Below are positions 1 to 8,644 of a stretch of 38,045 bases of DNA, piece after piece. Source of the DNA: Dehalococcoidia bacterium. Lineage in GTDB: Bacteria > Chloroflexota > Dehalococcoidia > UBA2247 > RBG-13-53-26. Position 1 is the first letter of the stretch, and each line of letters starts with the position of its first letter. The translations under genes were made by a program, and so were the position numbers. The notes beneath the pieces are model-generated. The model ran no database searches. It was not told the DNA's origin and saw only the letters and a list, made by a program, of their open reading frames with translations. The stretch covers positions 1-38,045 of the forward strand of contig JAFGCL010000077.1 in the NCBI GenBank assembly GCA_016932645.1. The letters are read 5' to 3'.

Positions 1-3000
1 GCGGCACAGCTCTCTGGGTAATGCCAGGCGGGCGGCAGGAGGCCGACCACTCCACGCACGAATTCCTCGACCGGCAGTTCGGGTCTCTCGGCCAACCGGG
101 AGATGCCGGCTATGCATTGAAGCTCCTTGAGCCGCTCGTCGAGGGAGTCCTCCATCCGTTTGCGGTCGCTAACGTCGCGAGCGACACCGTGAAAACCAAC
201 GAGCTTCCCGTCCGTATCACGTATACCGCTGACGTGTTCCTCCAGCCAGACCGTTGAGCCATCCTTACGGTAGAATTCCAGCTCGACTTTCAGTGTCCGG
301 TTCGGATCGGCCGAAGGATCCTCTTCCAAGGCCAGGTGGTGTGCGAGTACCTCCGTGGCCCGGGCCAGAGACTCGGGTGTCATAATAGCGGCTAAGTTCC
401 GCCCCAGGCCTTCCTCCGGCGTGATGCCGATGATCATCTCCACCGATGGGCTCATATACGTAGGGCGCATGTTGATGTCTGAGGTCCAGATGAGGTCGGT
501 GGTCTTCTCGGCGAGAAGACGGTACTTCTCTTCTGACTCCCGCAGGGCCTGCTCCGATTTCCTGCGCTCGGTGACGTCGCGGGCGACGCCATGGAAACCG
601 ATGAGCTTTCCGCTGGCGTCACGAATGCCGCTGACCTGGTTCTCCAGCCAGATGGTGGAGCCATCCTTGCGGTAGTACTCCAGCTCGATCCTCAGCGTCC
701 GGCTAGGATCGGCCTTGGGATCCTGATCCAGCGCCAGATGCTGTGCCAGCGCCTCTGCTGCCCGGGCAGAGGACTCCGGTGTCATCTGTTGAGTCGGATC
801 CTGTGCCAGGCGTTCTTCCGGCGTGAAGCCGAGTATCTTCTCCACCGATGGGCTGACGTAGGTAGTGTGGAGAGTCAGATCGGAAGTCCAGATGATGTCA
901 TTGGTCTTGTTGGCCAGGAGACGGTACTTCTGCTCGGATTCCCGTACCGCCTGTTCCGCCTTACGCCGCTCCTCAATGTCGCGGGCGACGCCGTGAAGTC
1001 CAATAGCAATCCCGTTGGCGTCACGAAGGCCGCTGACCTGGTGCTCCAGCCAGGCCGTTGAGCCATCCTTACGGTAGAATTCCAGCTCGATCCTCACCGT
1101 CCGGTTGGGATCCGCCTTGGGGTCATTCTCCAGGGACAGGTGCTCCAGGAGCGCTTCCTGGGCCCGTGCCAGCGACTCGAGTGTCATTCGCTGGTCCGGA
1201 CCGATCGCCAGATACTCTTCCGGCGTGAAGCCCAGGATTCTCTCTACCGATGGGCTGACGTAAGTGTTGTTGAGATCGAGGTCAATGGTATAGATGACGT
1301 CATTGGTCTTCTCGGTCAGCAAGCGGTACTTCTGCTCCGATTCCCGCAGCGTCTCTTCAGCATGTTTCCGGCTGGTGATGTCCAGCAGTGAGACGAGCAG
1401 GGCCGGCTTGCCCTGGTACTCGCTTTGGATAACCATGCCGCTGATCCAGAGCCAGCGTCCATCGTTAGTACGGACCTGCAGTTCCGCAATCTCCTGCCAC
1501 GAGCTGTCCGTCACCGCCTGGGCCATCTTTTCAGCGACCCAGCCGATGTCTTCCGGACGGAGATACTGCATCGAGTCTATGCCGACGAGATCGTCCGGAG
1601 ACGCAAAGCCGAACATCCTGGCAGTGGCCTCGTTGGCCAGCGCCACGAGCCCGGTCGTCATGTCGATGACCTCCATGGCCGTCTGCGTGCTTTCAAAGAG
1701 GCGCCTGTACTTGGCCTCGCTGGCTCTCAGAGCCTCTTCTGCGTTTCTTCTATCAGTGACGTCCTTGCTGGCGATGACATAGCCCGATACGTTCCCAGCA
1801 TCGTCATGCAGGATCTTTGCTGAAGCTTCTCCCCATATATAGTGTCCGTCGGAGTGACGGAAGCGGTATCGAAACGCGAACCCTGCCTCTCCCTGCATCC
1901 GAGCCACGTAAGCTGTCAGATCATCGACATCCTCCGGGGGAACGAAATCGAAGACGGACTTGCCGACCATGTCTTCCGGTGCATAGCCCACGATTCTCTG
2001 GTGAGAGGGGCTCGCATACTTGATGATCCCGTTCGCATCAAGGAGAGAGATGGCATCCAGCATGTTCTCGGCAATCTGCCGGAATCTCTCTTCACTCTCG
2101 CGCAGGGCCGTCTCGGCTTCCCTGCGCTCGGTGATGTCATTCAGCAGCGCCAGGGTGGCGGGCCGCCCCTCCCATTCGAACAAGGCCACGCTAATTTCTG
2201 CCCACCTCACGCCACCGTTCTTGTGCGTGACCCTGAATTGGTAGTTGTTCGGGAGTTGCTCACCGCTCAAACGCCTGACGTAGTTGTCTGCCACCATTTG
2301 CCTGTCGTCTGGATAGACAAGTTCCGCGAACGGTCTAAACACCAACTCTTCCGGCAAGTAACCAACGAAATCAGTGACCTTGGGGTTGATGAGCTTCAGC
2401 AGGCCGTCCTGGATTACGGCGATGACTTCACTGGCGTTCTCCACGAGGAGTCGGTTTCTCTCCTCCGATGTCCGTAGCGCATCTTCCATGCGTTTCCGTT
2501 CGGTGATATCCGCAATGTTGCCCAGCACCCGGACGATCCGATCTCCTTCACGAATAGCCTTGGCGCAGGTGCGCACCCAGCGCTGGTTGCCACCGAAGGT
2601 GATGAAGGGGAGTTCCAAGTCATACGTGATGCCTTCCTTAACGCATTTCTGGAATGCCTCTTCGATCACCTGCCTGGCCGGCGGTGGATAGCACTTCAGG
2701 CTTTCACTTATATGGTCGATAGTGGGGACCTTCGGGACTTCGTGAATGCGGTAGGTCTCATCCGTCCAGGCCATGGCCCCGGTCTGAACGTCGTATTCCC
2801 ACCCGCCGGTGCCCGTCAGTGTCTCGGTAGCCTTCAGCAGAGCTTCACTGCGCTTCAGGGCCTCCTCTGTCGCTTTGCGGTCCGTTATGTCCCGGAAATT
2901 AGCCACGATGCCGTTCACCTTCGGGTCGTGAAGCATGTTGGTCACCGTGGCTTCGAGGGTGTGCCAGGAACGGTCCTTGTGCTGGTAGCGGACAGTGATT

Positions 3001-4754
3001 CCCTCAAAAGTCGCGCCGGGTTTGGCCAAGATCCGTTCCAGTGTAGCCGCCAAATACGGCATGTCATCCGGATGTATGAGCAGCTCCCCCAAAGACCTGT
3101 CGAGCCATTCATTGTGTCCGAACCCGGTCACCCGTTCCAGTGATGGGCTCTGATAGGTTATCTTGCCGCTGGCATCGAGCACTATGACCACATCTGTGGC
3201 CTTCTCTATGAGGGTGCGGAAGTGCTCCTCGCTATCCCTCAGCGCCTCTTGGGCTTTCACTTCTTCAGTGATGTTGCGGATCAGGGACATGACGGCGGGT
3301 TTCCCCTGCCACGTAAATGGTATCTCCCGGACCTCGGCCCACAGCGTCTCCCCTTTGGCGTCCACTCCTCTGATCGTGGCGATCTCGGGGGGCCACTCGC
3401 CGGCCATAATCCTCTCATAACGCTGCCAGACAGCTTGTTTCTCCTCGGGGTGAACGAGGTCCAGGAATGGCAGTCCTATCAATTGCTGCTCTGGGATGCC
3501 GGCCCCTCTGGCTACAGCCGGGTTGACATAAACCAATTCCCCATCCTGCACTATGGTGATGGCCTCGGCTGCAGCATCCATCAACCGGAGCCTGCTCTCC
3601 TCGGCGGCCCTGAGCGCGGCGTCTTTAGCCTTGTCTGCCGTTATGTCTCTCAGAGTAGCGAGAGTGGCCGTGCGGCCCTCATATTCGATTCTGGTCGCTG
3701 TAGCCGAAACCCATATCTCCCTCTTGTCTCTGCTAACCAACCTGATCTCGGCGGGGTTCGGCCCTTTCCCTTCGAGATTCAAGGCTATCATGCGGGTGAC
3801 TTCATCCCGGTCCTCCTCTGGAATGAAGCTCAGCGGGTTTATCCCGACAACCTCCCTTGGCGAGTCGAAGCCAGCCATCTCGGCGGCGGCCTTGTTGGCC
3901 AGCGCTATCTCGAAGGTCGAGACGTCAAGCACCACGGCGCCGTCGGGCATACCATCGAAGAGGCGCTCATAGCGGCTCTCGGCTTCCCTGAGAGCGGCCT
4001 CTCTCTCTTTATCTGAGGTGATGTCTCTTATAATAGCGAGAGTGGCCTTCTTGCCCCCGTGTTCGATGAGAGACGCGCTGAGCGACACCCACATCAATCT
4101 GCCATCCTTGTTCCTGAGCCTGATTTCAGTGGGGGGCAGATAGCCTCTCTCTATGCTATCGGCTACCAGGTGGACAACGCGTTCCTGATCTTCCTTGGGG
4201 ACGTAATCCAGGGGATTCTCGCTCACCATCTCTTCAGGTGAGGCGAAGCCGAGCATACTGGCTGCAGCCTGGTTCGCCAGCAAGACCTGGGTGGTGGCCA
4301 CGTCGAGGACCGCCGCGCCGTCGAGCATGGTCTCGAAAAGGCGCTGATACAGACGCTCTGCTTCCATCAGAGCAGCTTCCCTGGTTTTCTCTGAGGTGAT
4401 CTCTCTCATGGCGATGAGAGTGGCCCTCTTGCCTTCGTGTTCAATGAGGGCGCTGGTGACTGAAAGCCACACCAGTCTCCCATCTTTGGTTTTCACCCTG
4501 ATCTCGGCGGGAGTCGGACGGTCCGTTTCAAGACCCTGGGCCAGCAGGACGGCAACAGGCTGCCGGTCTTCATCAGGCACGTAGTCCAGTGGATTCTGCC
4601 CCACCATCTCTTCGGGTGAGGCGAAGCTGAGGATCGTGGCAGCGGCGTTGTTGGCTTGCAGTATGCGGCCTGTGGTGGCGTCAAGTACCAGAGCGCCGCC
4701 GAGGATAGCCCCGAAAGAACGCTTGTCTGAATACTTGGCCGGTCCGTCGCCCAA
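1..4754 (-). CDS. Multi-PAS-domain sensory protein (C-terminal output domain beyond window edge), partial
   Basis: Reverse-strand frame with codon starts at position mod 3 = 2 is open from an upstream TAG (about 4780) to position 1. Hand translation gives TTG-start (M)GDGPAKYSDKRSFGAILGGALVLDATTGRILQANNAAATILSFASPEEMVGQNPLDYVPDEDRQPV...; the same frame was checked at 4754-4310, 3300-3241, 2160-2101, 600-541 and 180-1 (GFHGVARDVTERRKSEQAL; ATLALLNDITERREAETAL; ...LKELQCIAGISRLAERPELPVEEFVRGVVGLLPPAWHYPESCAA). Repeated D(V/I)T(E/D)RR-type PAS ends about every 375-405 bp. AGGGAG upstream of TTG. Confidence 0.9.
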   Translation of the reverse strand, partial: MGDGPAKYSDKRSFGAILGGALVLDATTGRILQANNAAATILSFASPEEMVGQNPLDYVPDEDRQPVAVLLAQGLETDRPTPAEIRVKTKDGRLVWLSVTSALIEHEGKRATLIAMREITSEKTREAALMEAERLYQRLFETMLDGAAVLDVATTQVLLANQAAASMLGFASPEEMVSENPLDYVPKEDQERVVHLVADSIERGYLPPTEIRLRNKDGRLMWVSLSASLIEHGGKKATLAIIRDITSDKEREAALREAESRYERLFDGMPDGAVVLDVSTFEIALANKAAAEMAGFDSPREVVGINPLSFIPEEDRDEVTRMIALNLEGKGPNPAEIRLVSRDKREIWVSATATRIEYEGRTATLATLRDITADKAKDAALRAAEESRLRLMDAAAEAITIVQDGELVYVNPAVARGAGIPEQQLIGLPFLDLVHPEEKQAVWQRYERIMAGEWPPEIATIRGVDAKGETLWAEVREIPFTWQGKPAVMSLIRNITEEVKAQEALRDSEEHFRTLIEKATDVVIVLDASGKITYQSPSLERVTGFGHNEWLDRSLGELLIHPDDMPYLAATLERILAKPGATFEGITVRYQHKDRSWHTLEATVTNMLHDPKVNGIVANFRDITDRKATEEALKRSEALLKATETLTGTGGWEYDVQTGAMAWTDETYRIHEVPKVPTIDHISESLKCYPPPARQVIEEAFQKCVKEGITYDLELPFITFGGNQRWVRTCAKAIREGDRIVRVLGNIADITERKRMEDALRTSEERNRLLVENASEVIAVIQDGLLKLINPKVTDFVGYLPEELVFRPFAELVYPDDRQMVADNYVRRLSGEQLPNNYQFRVTHKNGGVRWAEISVALFEWEGRPATLALLNDITERREAETALRESEERFRQIAENMLDAISLLDANGIIKYASPSHQRIVGYAPEDMVGKSVFDFVPPEDVDDLTAYVARMQGEAGFAFRYRFRHSDGHYIWGEASAKILHDDAGNVSGYVIASKDVTDRRNAEEALRASEAKYRRLFESTQTAMEVIDMTTGLVALANEATARMFGFASPDDLVGIDSMQYLRPEDIGWVAEKMAQAVTDSSWQEIAELQVRTNDGRWLWISGMVIQSEYQGKPALLVSLLDITSRKHAEETLRESEQKYRLLTEKTNDVIYTIDLDLNNTYVSPSVERILGFTPEEYLAIGPDQRMTLESLARAQEALLEHLSLENDPKADPNRTVRIELEFYRKDGSTAWLEHQVSGLRDANGIAIGLHGVARDIEERRKAEQAVRESEQKYRLLANKTNDIIWTSDLTLHTTYVSPSVEKILGFTPEERLAQDPTQQMTPESSARAAEALAQHLALDQDPKADPSRTLRIELEYYRKDGSTIWLENQVSGIRDASGKLIGFHGVARDVTERRKSEQALRESEEKYRLLAEKTTDLIWTSDINMRPTYMSPSVEMIIGITPEEGLGRNLAAIMTPESLARATEVLAHHLALEEDPSADPNRTLKVELEFYRKDGSTVWLEEHVSGIRDTDGKLVGFHGVARDVSDRKRMEDSLDERLKELQCIAGISRLAERPELPVEEFVRGVVGLLPPAWHYPESCA
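170..1375 (-). repeat. Three consecutive, highly similar ~400-bp PAS-encoding units (recent intragenic duplications)
   Basis: Near-identical blocks such as ctccagccag(a/g)(c/t)cgttgagccatccttacggtagaattccagctcgat recur near 240, 645 and 1045; gtcgcgggcgacgcc(a/g)tg recurs near 575 and 980. Confidence 0.85.
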
Positions 4755-4945
4755 ACTCCGTCTCCCTCTGCGCGCGATTTCCTACCAGCTACCGGAACAG
4801 CCTCTCCAGACCGACTAGACTACTGTTCGGTATCTCAGGCACCGCACTGAATGTCTGGGCATAGACACCACCTAGCTGCGGGCCTTGCCGCCTGCGACGA
4901 CAGGAGTGTCACACCGAGCGCAGATACATTATACGGTGAATGTCA

Positions 4946-4962
4946 AACGAGATAGTCTCGTT
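4946..4962. promoter_or_regulatory. Perfect 17-bp inverted repeat, candidate operator upstream of the PAS gene
   Basis: AACGAGA-TAG-TCTCGTT; next to minus-strand TATAAT (4933-4928) and TTGACA-like (4946-4941). Confidence 0.45.
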
Positions 4963-5163
4963 ATGGCGTGGAGTCCCCACTGGCTCGAACTTGGAGCAGT
5001 CCTGATGGGGCGCCACCAGTCCGCAATCCCCGAGGGTCACTCTTTGTCAAATAGAGACTTGTCACTGCCGGTGCAGGCGCGTATCGGAGGGATGCGCCTC
5101 GTCGGGCCCTCACGGGTCCTGGGGTATCGCGACCACACCGCCAAGCGCCCATGCTGTCGATGG

Positions 5164-5232
5164 GGGGCGTGCTGAGGGGCGGAGCCCCTGCGTATTCTTC
5201 TGTCCCCCAGGAATGGGGGATTCCAGGGGGTT
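5164..5232. repeat. Intergenic multi-hairpin repeat, copy 1
   Basis: ggggcgtgctgaggggcggagcccctgcgtattcttctgtcccccaggaatgggggattccaggggg; shares order and sequence with 24001-24072. Confidence 0.7.
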
Positions 5233-5370
5233 GATCTTCCTTATGACATGAAGATAAGGCAGTCAACGGCTGGTGGAGAGGATGGGCTGCTTGCCGGACT
5301 TGACGGTGGGCCTTATACTTCCATACTTGAATACGTTGGGCATGGTATATTAGGACCAAAGGAGAATATC

Positions 5371-5787
5371 GTGAATTGTCCGGCCTGCAAAGGCATCGTG
5401 GTGATAGTGGAGTATGAGCGGATTGAGCTCGACTACTGCACCAATTGCTCCGGGGTTTGGTTCGACTCCGGGGAGCTGGAACTCCTGGTAGAGCGCCTGT
5501 CATTGGATGGCGAGGCTTTCTCTCTGCGGGATATCATGACCTTACCTGACGCCAAGGTGTCAGAGAAGCCCAGGCGCTGTCCCATATGCGGGAAGAAGAT
5601 GAGGAAGGTTCATGTCGGCGAGGAACCCAGGGTGCTCCTCGACGTCTGTCCCAGGCAGGACGGGATCTGGTTTGACAGCGGCGAGGTGAGCCAGGTGCTG
5701 GGCCAACTCAAGAGCAAAGGGCCGGCGGCGGGCAAGCAAGGGCGGGTGATCAACTTCCTCGGTGAAGCCTTCAAGGCGAAGGAATAG
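5371..5787 (+). CDS. Zinc-ribbon protein with two zf-TFIIB-type domains
   Basis: GTG start after aaggagaa; MNCPACKGIVVIVEYERIELDYCTNCSGVWFDSGELELL and RRCPICGKKMRKV...DVCPRQDGIWFDSGE. The track start at 5248 is probably too early. Confidence 0.85.
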   Translation: MNCPACKGIVVIVEYERIELDYCTNCSGVWFDSGELELLVERLSLDGEAFSLRDIMTLPDAKVSEKPRRCPICGKKMRKVHVGEEPRVLLDVCPRQDGIWFDSGEVSQVLGQLKSKGPAAGKQGRVINFLGEAFKAKE

Positions 5788-5808
5788 ATGCACAGTTAGG
5801 AGGTGTAC

Positions 5809-6381
5809 ATGGTCTATGCTATTGTCGGTATTGTCGTCGGGGTCATTCTGCTTCTGCTGGTGATCTGGTTGTTCCTTACCTACAACGGCTTGGTGAGGCT
5901 GCGCAACCAGACCAAGAACGCCTGGTCGCAGATCGATGTCCAGCTCAAGCGGCGGCACGACCTGATCCCGAACCTGGTGGAGACTGTCAAAGGTTATGCG
6001 GCGCACGAGCGGCAGACGCTGGAAGCAGTGACCGCGGCCCGTAACATAGCTCAGGGCGCTGTGGGCAAGGGCGTCGGCGAGCAAGCCAAGGCGGAGGGAG
6101 AGTTGAGCGGTGCTCTGTCCAGACTTCTGGCGGTGGTCGAAAGGTACCCCGACCTGAAGGCCAACCAGAATTTCCTGGCTTTGCAGGAAGAGTTGAGCTC
6201 CACGGAGAACAAGATCAGCTTCTCCCGCCAGTTCTACAACGACTCCGTTCTCAACTACAACAACAGGATCCAGATGGCCCCCTCGAACATAGTAGCGGGC
6301 ATGTTCGGGTTCAAGACCGGCGAGTTCTTCGAGGTGACCGCGCCGGCGGAGAGAGAGGCTCCGAAGGTCAGTTTCGCCTAG
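5809..6381 (+). CDS. lemA: LemA family protein
   Basis: N-terminal TM helix then YNGLVRLRNQTKNAWSQIDVQLKRRHDLIPNLVETVKGYAAHE; Shine-Dalgarno taggagg upstream. Confidence 0.93.
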   Translation: MVYAIVGIVVGVILLLLVIWLFLTYNGLVRLRNQTKNAWSQIDVQLKRRHDLIPNLVETVKGYAAHERQTLEAVTAARNIAQGAVGKGVGEQAKAEGELSGALSRLLAVVERYPDLKANQNFLALQEELSSTENKISFSRQFYNDSVLNYNNRIQMAPSNIVAGMFGFKTGEFFEVTAPAEREAPKVSFA

Positions 6382-6398
6382 CTTAGAACAGCTCGGCT

Positions 6399-7613
6399 AT
6401 GTGGGAACAGATACGGTCCAACCAAATGAAGTCCATGGTGCTGGTGGCAGCGCTGGGATTGCTGCTGCTGGCAGTGGGCTATATGCTTGGCTTGGCCTTC
6501 ATGGACAACGGCATAGCCGGCCTCATCATAGCTCTCGTCATCTGGTTCTTCATGAACCTCTTCGCCTATTTCCAGGGAGGCAGCATGGTTCTCGCCATCT
6601 CCGGCGCCAGGAAGATAGGACCGGATGATCACCCGCGCCTCTGGAACGTCGTGGAGGAGATGAAGATCGCCTCGGGCCTGGAGAAGATGCCGGACGTCTA
6701 CATCATTGATGACCCGGCATTGAATGCGTTCGCCACCGGGAGAGACCCCCAGCATGCGGCGGTGGCCGTTACCTCCGGCCTGCTGCAGAAGATGAATCGC
6801 GACGAGCTGCAGGGCGTGGTGGCACACGAGATCTCCCATATCAAGAACCGCGATGTGCTCCTGATGACGCTCTGCAGCGTGACCCTAGGGGCCATCGTCC
6901 TACTGGCTTGGTATGGGACCAGGATCATGATCTTCAGTGGTGCCGGCAGGGGTGGCAGGCGGGGTGGTGGCGGTGGTGGCTATGCTGTGCTGATCATCAT
7001 GATCGTCGCCATAGTACTGGCTATACTGGCGCCCATACTGGCACAGCTCATCTACTACGCGGTCTCCCGAAAGAGGGAATACCTGGCGGACGCTTCCGGG
7101 GCGCTGTACACCAGATATCCCGAAGGACTGGCCTCGGCGCTGGAAAAGATCAGCGGCTCAACGATTGAATTGAAATCTGCCAACCAGGCGTTTGCGCCGA
7201 TGTATACCGCGAACCCGTTCCGCAAAAACGGTAGAGCGGCTGAAGACCTGACCAGCACCCATCCGCCCACCAGCGAACGGATCAGGATACTGCGGAGCAT
7301 GGCCGGTGGCGCTTCACTGGCGGCGTACAACATGGCCTATGGCCAGGTGACCAAGGCCGGCAAGGGCATTGTTCCCGGCTCTGCGCTGGTGGGTGGGCAG
7401 ACCATAGCCGCCAGAGAGGCAGCAGCGCCGGAACCGCAGCCCGAGAGGATTGAGCGGGTGAGAGAGACCTCCGACCTGATGTGGAAGATGAGCAACTACG
7501 GGCAGGTCAACTGCCAATGCGGCACCAAGATCAGAGTTCCGCCCAACTACAAAGCCAACACCATCAGGTGTCCCCATTGCGGAACCGTGAACAGCATGCC
7601 CCCGAAAAACTAG
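6399..7613 (+). CDS. htpX: M48 family (HtpX-like) membrane metalloprotease with C-terminal zinc-ribbon
   Basis: HEISH zinc-protease motif, TM segments, SRKREYLADASGA; C-terminus CQCGTKIRVPPNYKANTIRCPHCGTVN. Confidence 0.93.
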   Translation: MWEQIRSNQMKSMVLVAALGLLLLAVGYMLGLAFMDNGIAGLIIALVIWFFMNLFAYFQGGSMVLAISGARKIGPDDHPRLWNVVEEMKIASGLEKMPDVYIIDDPALNAFATGRDPQHAAVAVTSGLLQKMNRDELQGVVAHEISHIKNRDVLLMTLCSVTLGAIVLLAWYGTRIMIFSGAGRGGRRGGGGGGYAVLIIMIVAIVLAILAPILAQLIYYAVSRKREYLADASGALYTRYPEGLASALEKISGSTIELKSANQAFAPMYTANPFRKNGRAAEDLTSTHPPTSERIRILRSMAGGASLAAYNMAYGQVTKAGKGIVPGSALVGGQTIAAREAAAPEPQPERIERVRETSDLMWKMSNYGQVNCQCGTKIRVPPNYKANTIRCPHCGTVNSMPPKN

Positions 7614-7717
7614 TCGGGCTCTTGCACGGTGTCGCAGCCATCAGCAACTTCTCTTTGTTGTTCGTGTCCATGCGCCCCAGCCGTGACAATTGCGTCCGGA
7701 CTGTTCATAATCAGACT

Positions 7718-8371
7718 ATGGAGCGAATCGAGGAGTTCCTTCAAGCCACCGAACTCTGTGACTTCGACAGGTGCGCCGCCATACGCAACAAGGCCTCCCA
7801 CCTGGCACAGGGGTGTGGGGACAACCAGCGGAAGTTCCAGAGGGTGTACGAGTTTGTCAGGGAGTTGCCCTATGGGCTGGAGGACTGGGATGTGAAGGCA
7901 TCCGAGACGCTGGCCAAAGGGTGGGGCATGTGCTGCGGCAAGACGAATCTGCTGGTGGCCATGTCACGGGCGTTGTCGATTCCGGCGAGGTACCGGGTCT
8001 TCAAGATCAAGGCGGAGCGTCGTCTGCTGAAGCAAGTAATGGAACAGAACAGCAGCGTGGCGGCCCAGTTCGGGAACTTGCCTCCGGTGCAGGACCACGT
8101 TCAATGCGAAGCCTATGTTGGCCGGTGGCAGGTGTATGACCCGTCGCGGGATTCTGCTTTCGAGAATGGTCTGAGGAAACTGGCGATCCCACTGGAAAGG
8201 GTTCCGGTGGCTGATGCGCAAGGGGCAGCCAACTACGAGATACTGGCCTCGATCGATGACTGGGCCAGAGCCAGACAGAACAGCCGGAAGGTGCGGGATG
8301 ACAGGGAACTGGTCTTTGCCCGGGTGAACGTGGAGCTGGATAAGGTGAGGCGCATGGGCCGGCGGCCGTAG
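7718..8371 (+). CDS. Transglutaminase-like domain protein
   Basis: GWGMCCGKTNLLVAMSRALSIPARYRVF and later DHVQCEAYVGRWQVYDPSRD fit the Cys-His-Asp triad. ATG at 7718, in frame with the longer track ORF. Confidence 0.8.
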   Translation: MERIEEFLQATELCDFDRCAAIRNKASHLAQGCGDNQRKFQRVYEFVRELPYGLEDWDVKASETLAKGWGMCCGKTNLLVAMSRALSIPARYRVFKIKAERRLLKQVMEQNSSVAAQFGNLPPVQDHVQCEAYVGRWQVYDPSRDSAFENGLRKLAIPLERVPVADAQGAANYEILASIDDWARARQNSRKVRDDRELVFARVNVELDKVRRMGRRP

Positions 8372-8481
8372 AGCCGACGGCCGAATGGCGAATCGCCGAG
8401 GTGTGATGGTAGTATTCGGACCGGGATTGCTGGAGGTGCACAGAGATGCGGTCGTGGGCATAATCCATTCTGCGGTTTTCG

Positions 8482-8549
8482 GTCCGGGTCAGGTCGGCGA
8501 CCTGCCTCCCACGTGCAGAGGTGCCGTATTCCGTCCGCCTGAGCCGGAC
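8482..8549 (+). promoter_or_regulatory. Candidate structured leader RNA with alternative helices
   Basis: GTCCGGgTCAGG (8482-8493) pairs with CCTGAgCCGGAC (8538-8549), 11 of 12 positions; CAGGTC (8490-8495)/GACCTG (8499-8504) is a competing hairpin. Confidence 0.3.
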
Positions 8550-8644
8550 TCTATCTGCCCTACAGGCGCACTATGAACAGTTAAGGTGCAGGGGAAGACC
8601 TCCTGCTGGGGGGGTGCATAATCGCCTCAGGAGAGGGAAACAGA

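Noticed and set aside
591-4016. Plus-strand ORFs across the PAS region (e.g. 3222-4016, 264 aa; 1842-2477, 211 aa)
   Set aside because: Antisense to a continuous minus-strand PAS frame with clear domain motifs; their translations have no recognisable family features and follow the repeat periodicity.
4928-4946. TTGACA and TATAAT on the minus strand read as one promoter
   Set aside because: Spacer is only 7 nt, too short for a standard sigma-70 promoter; kept only as separate elements near the palindrome.
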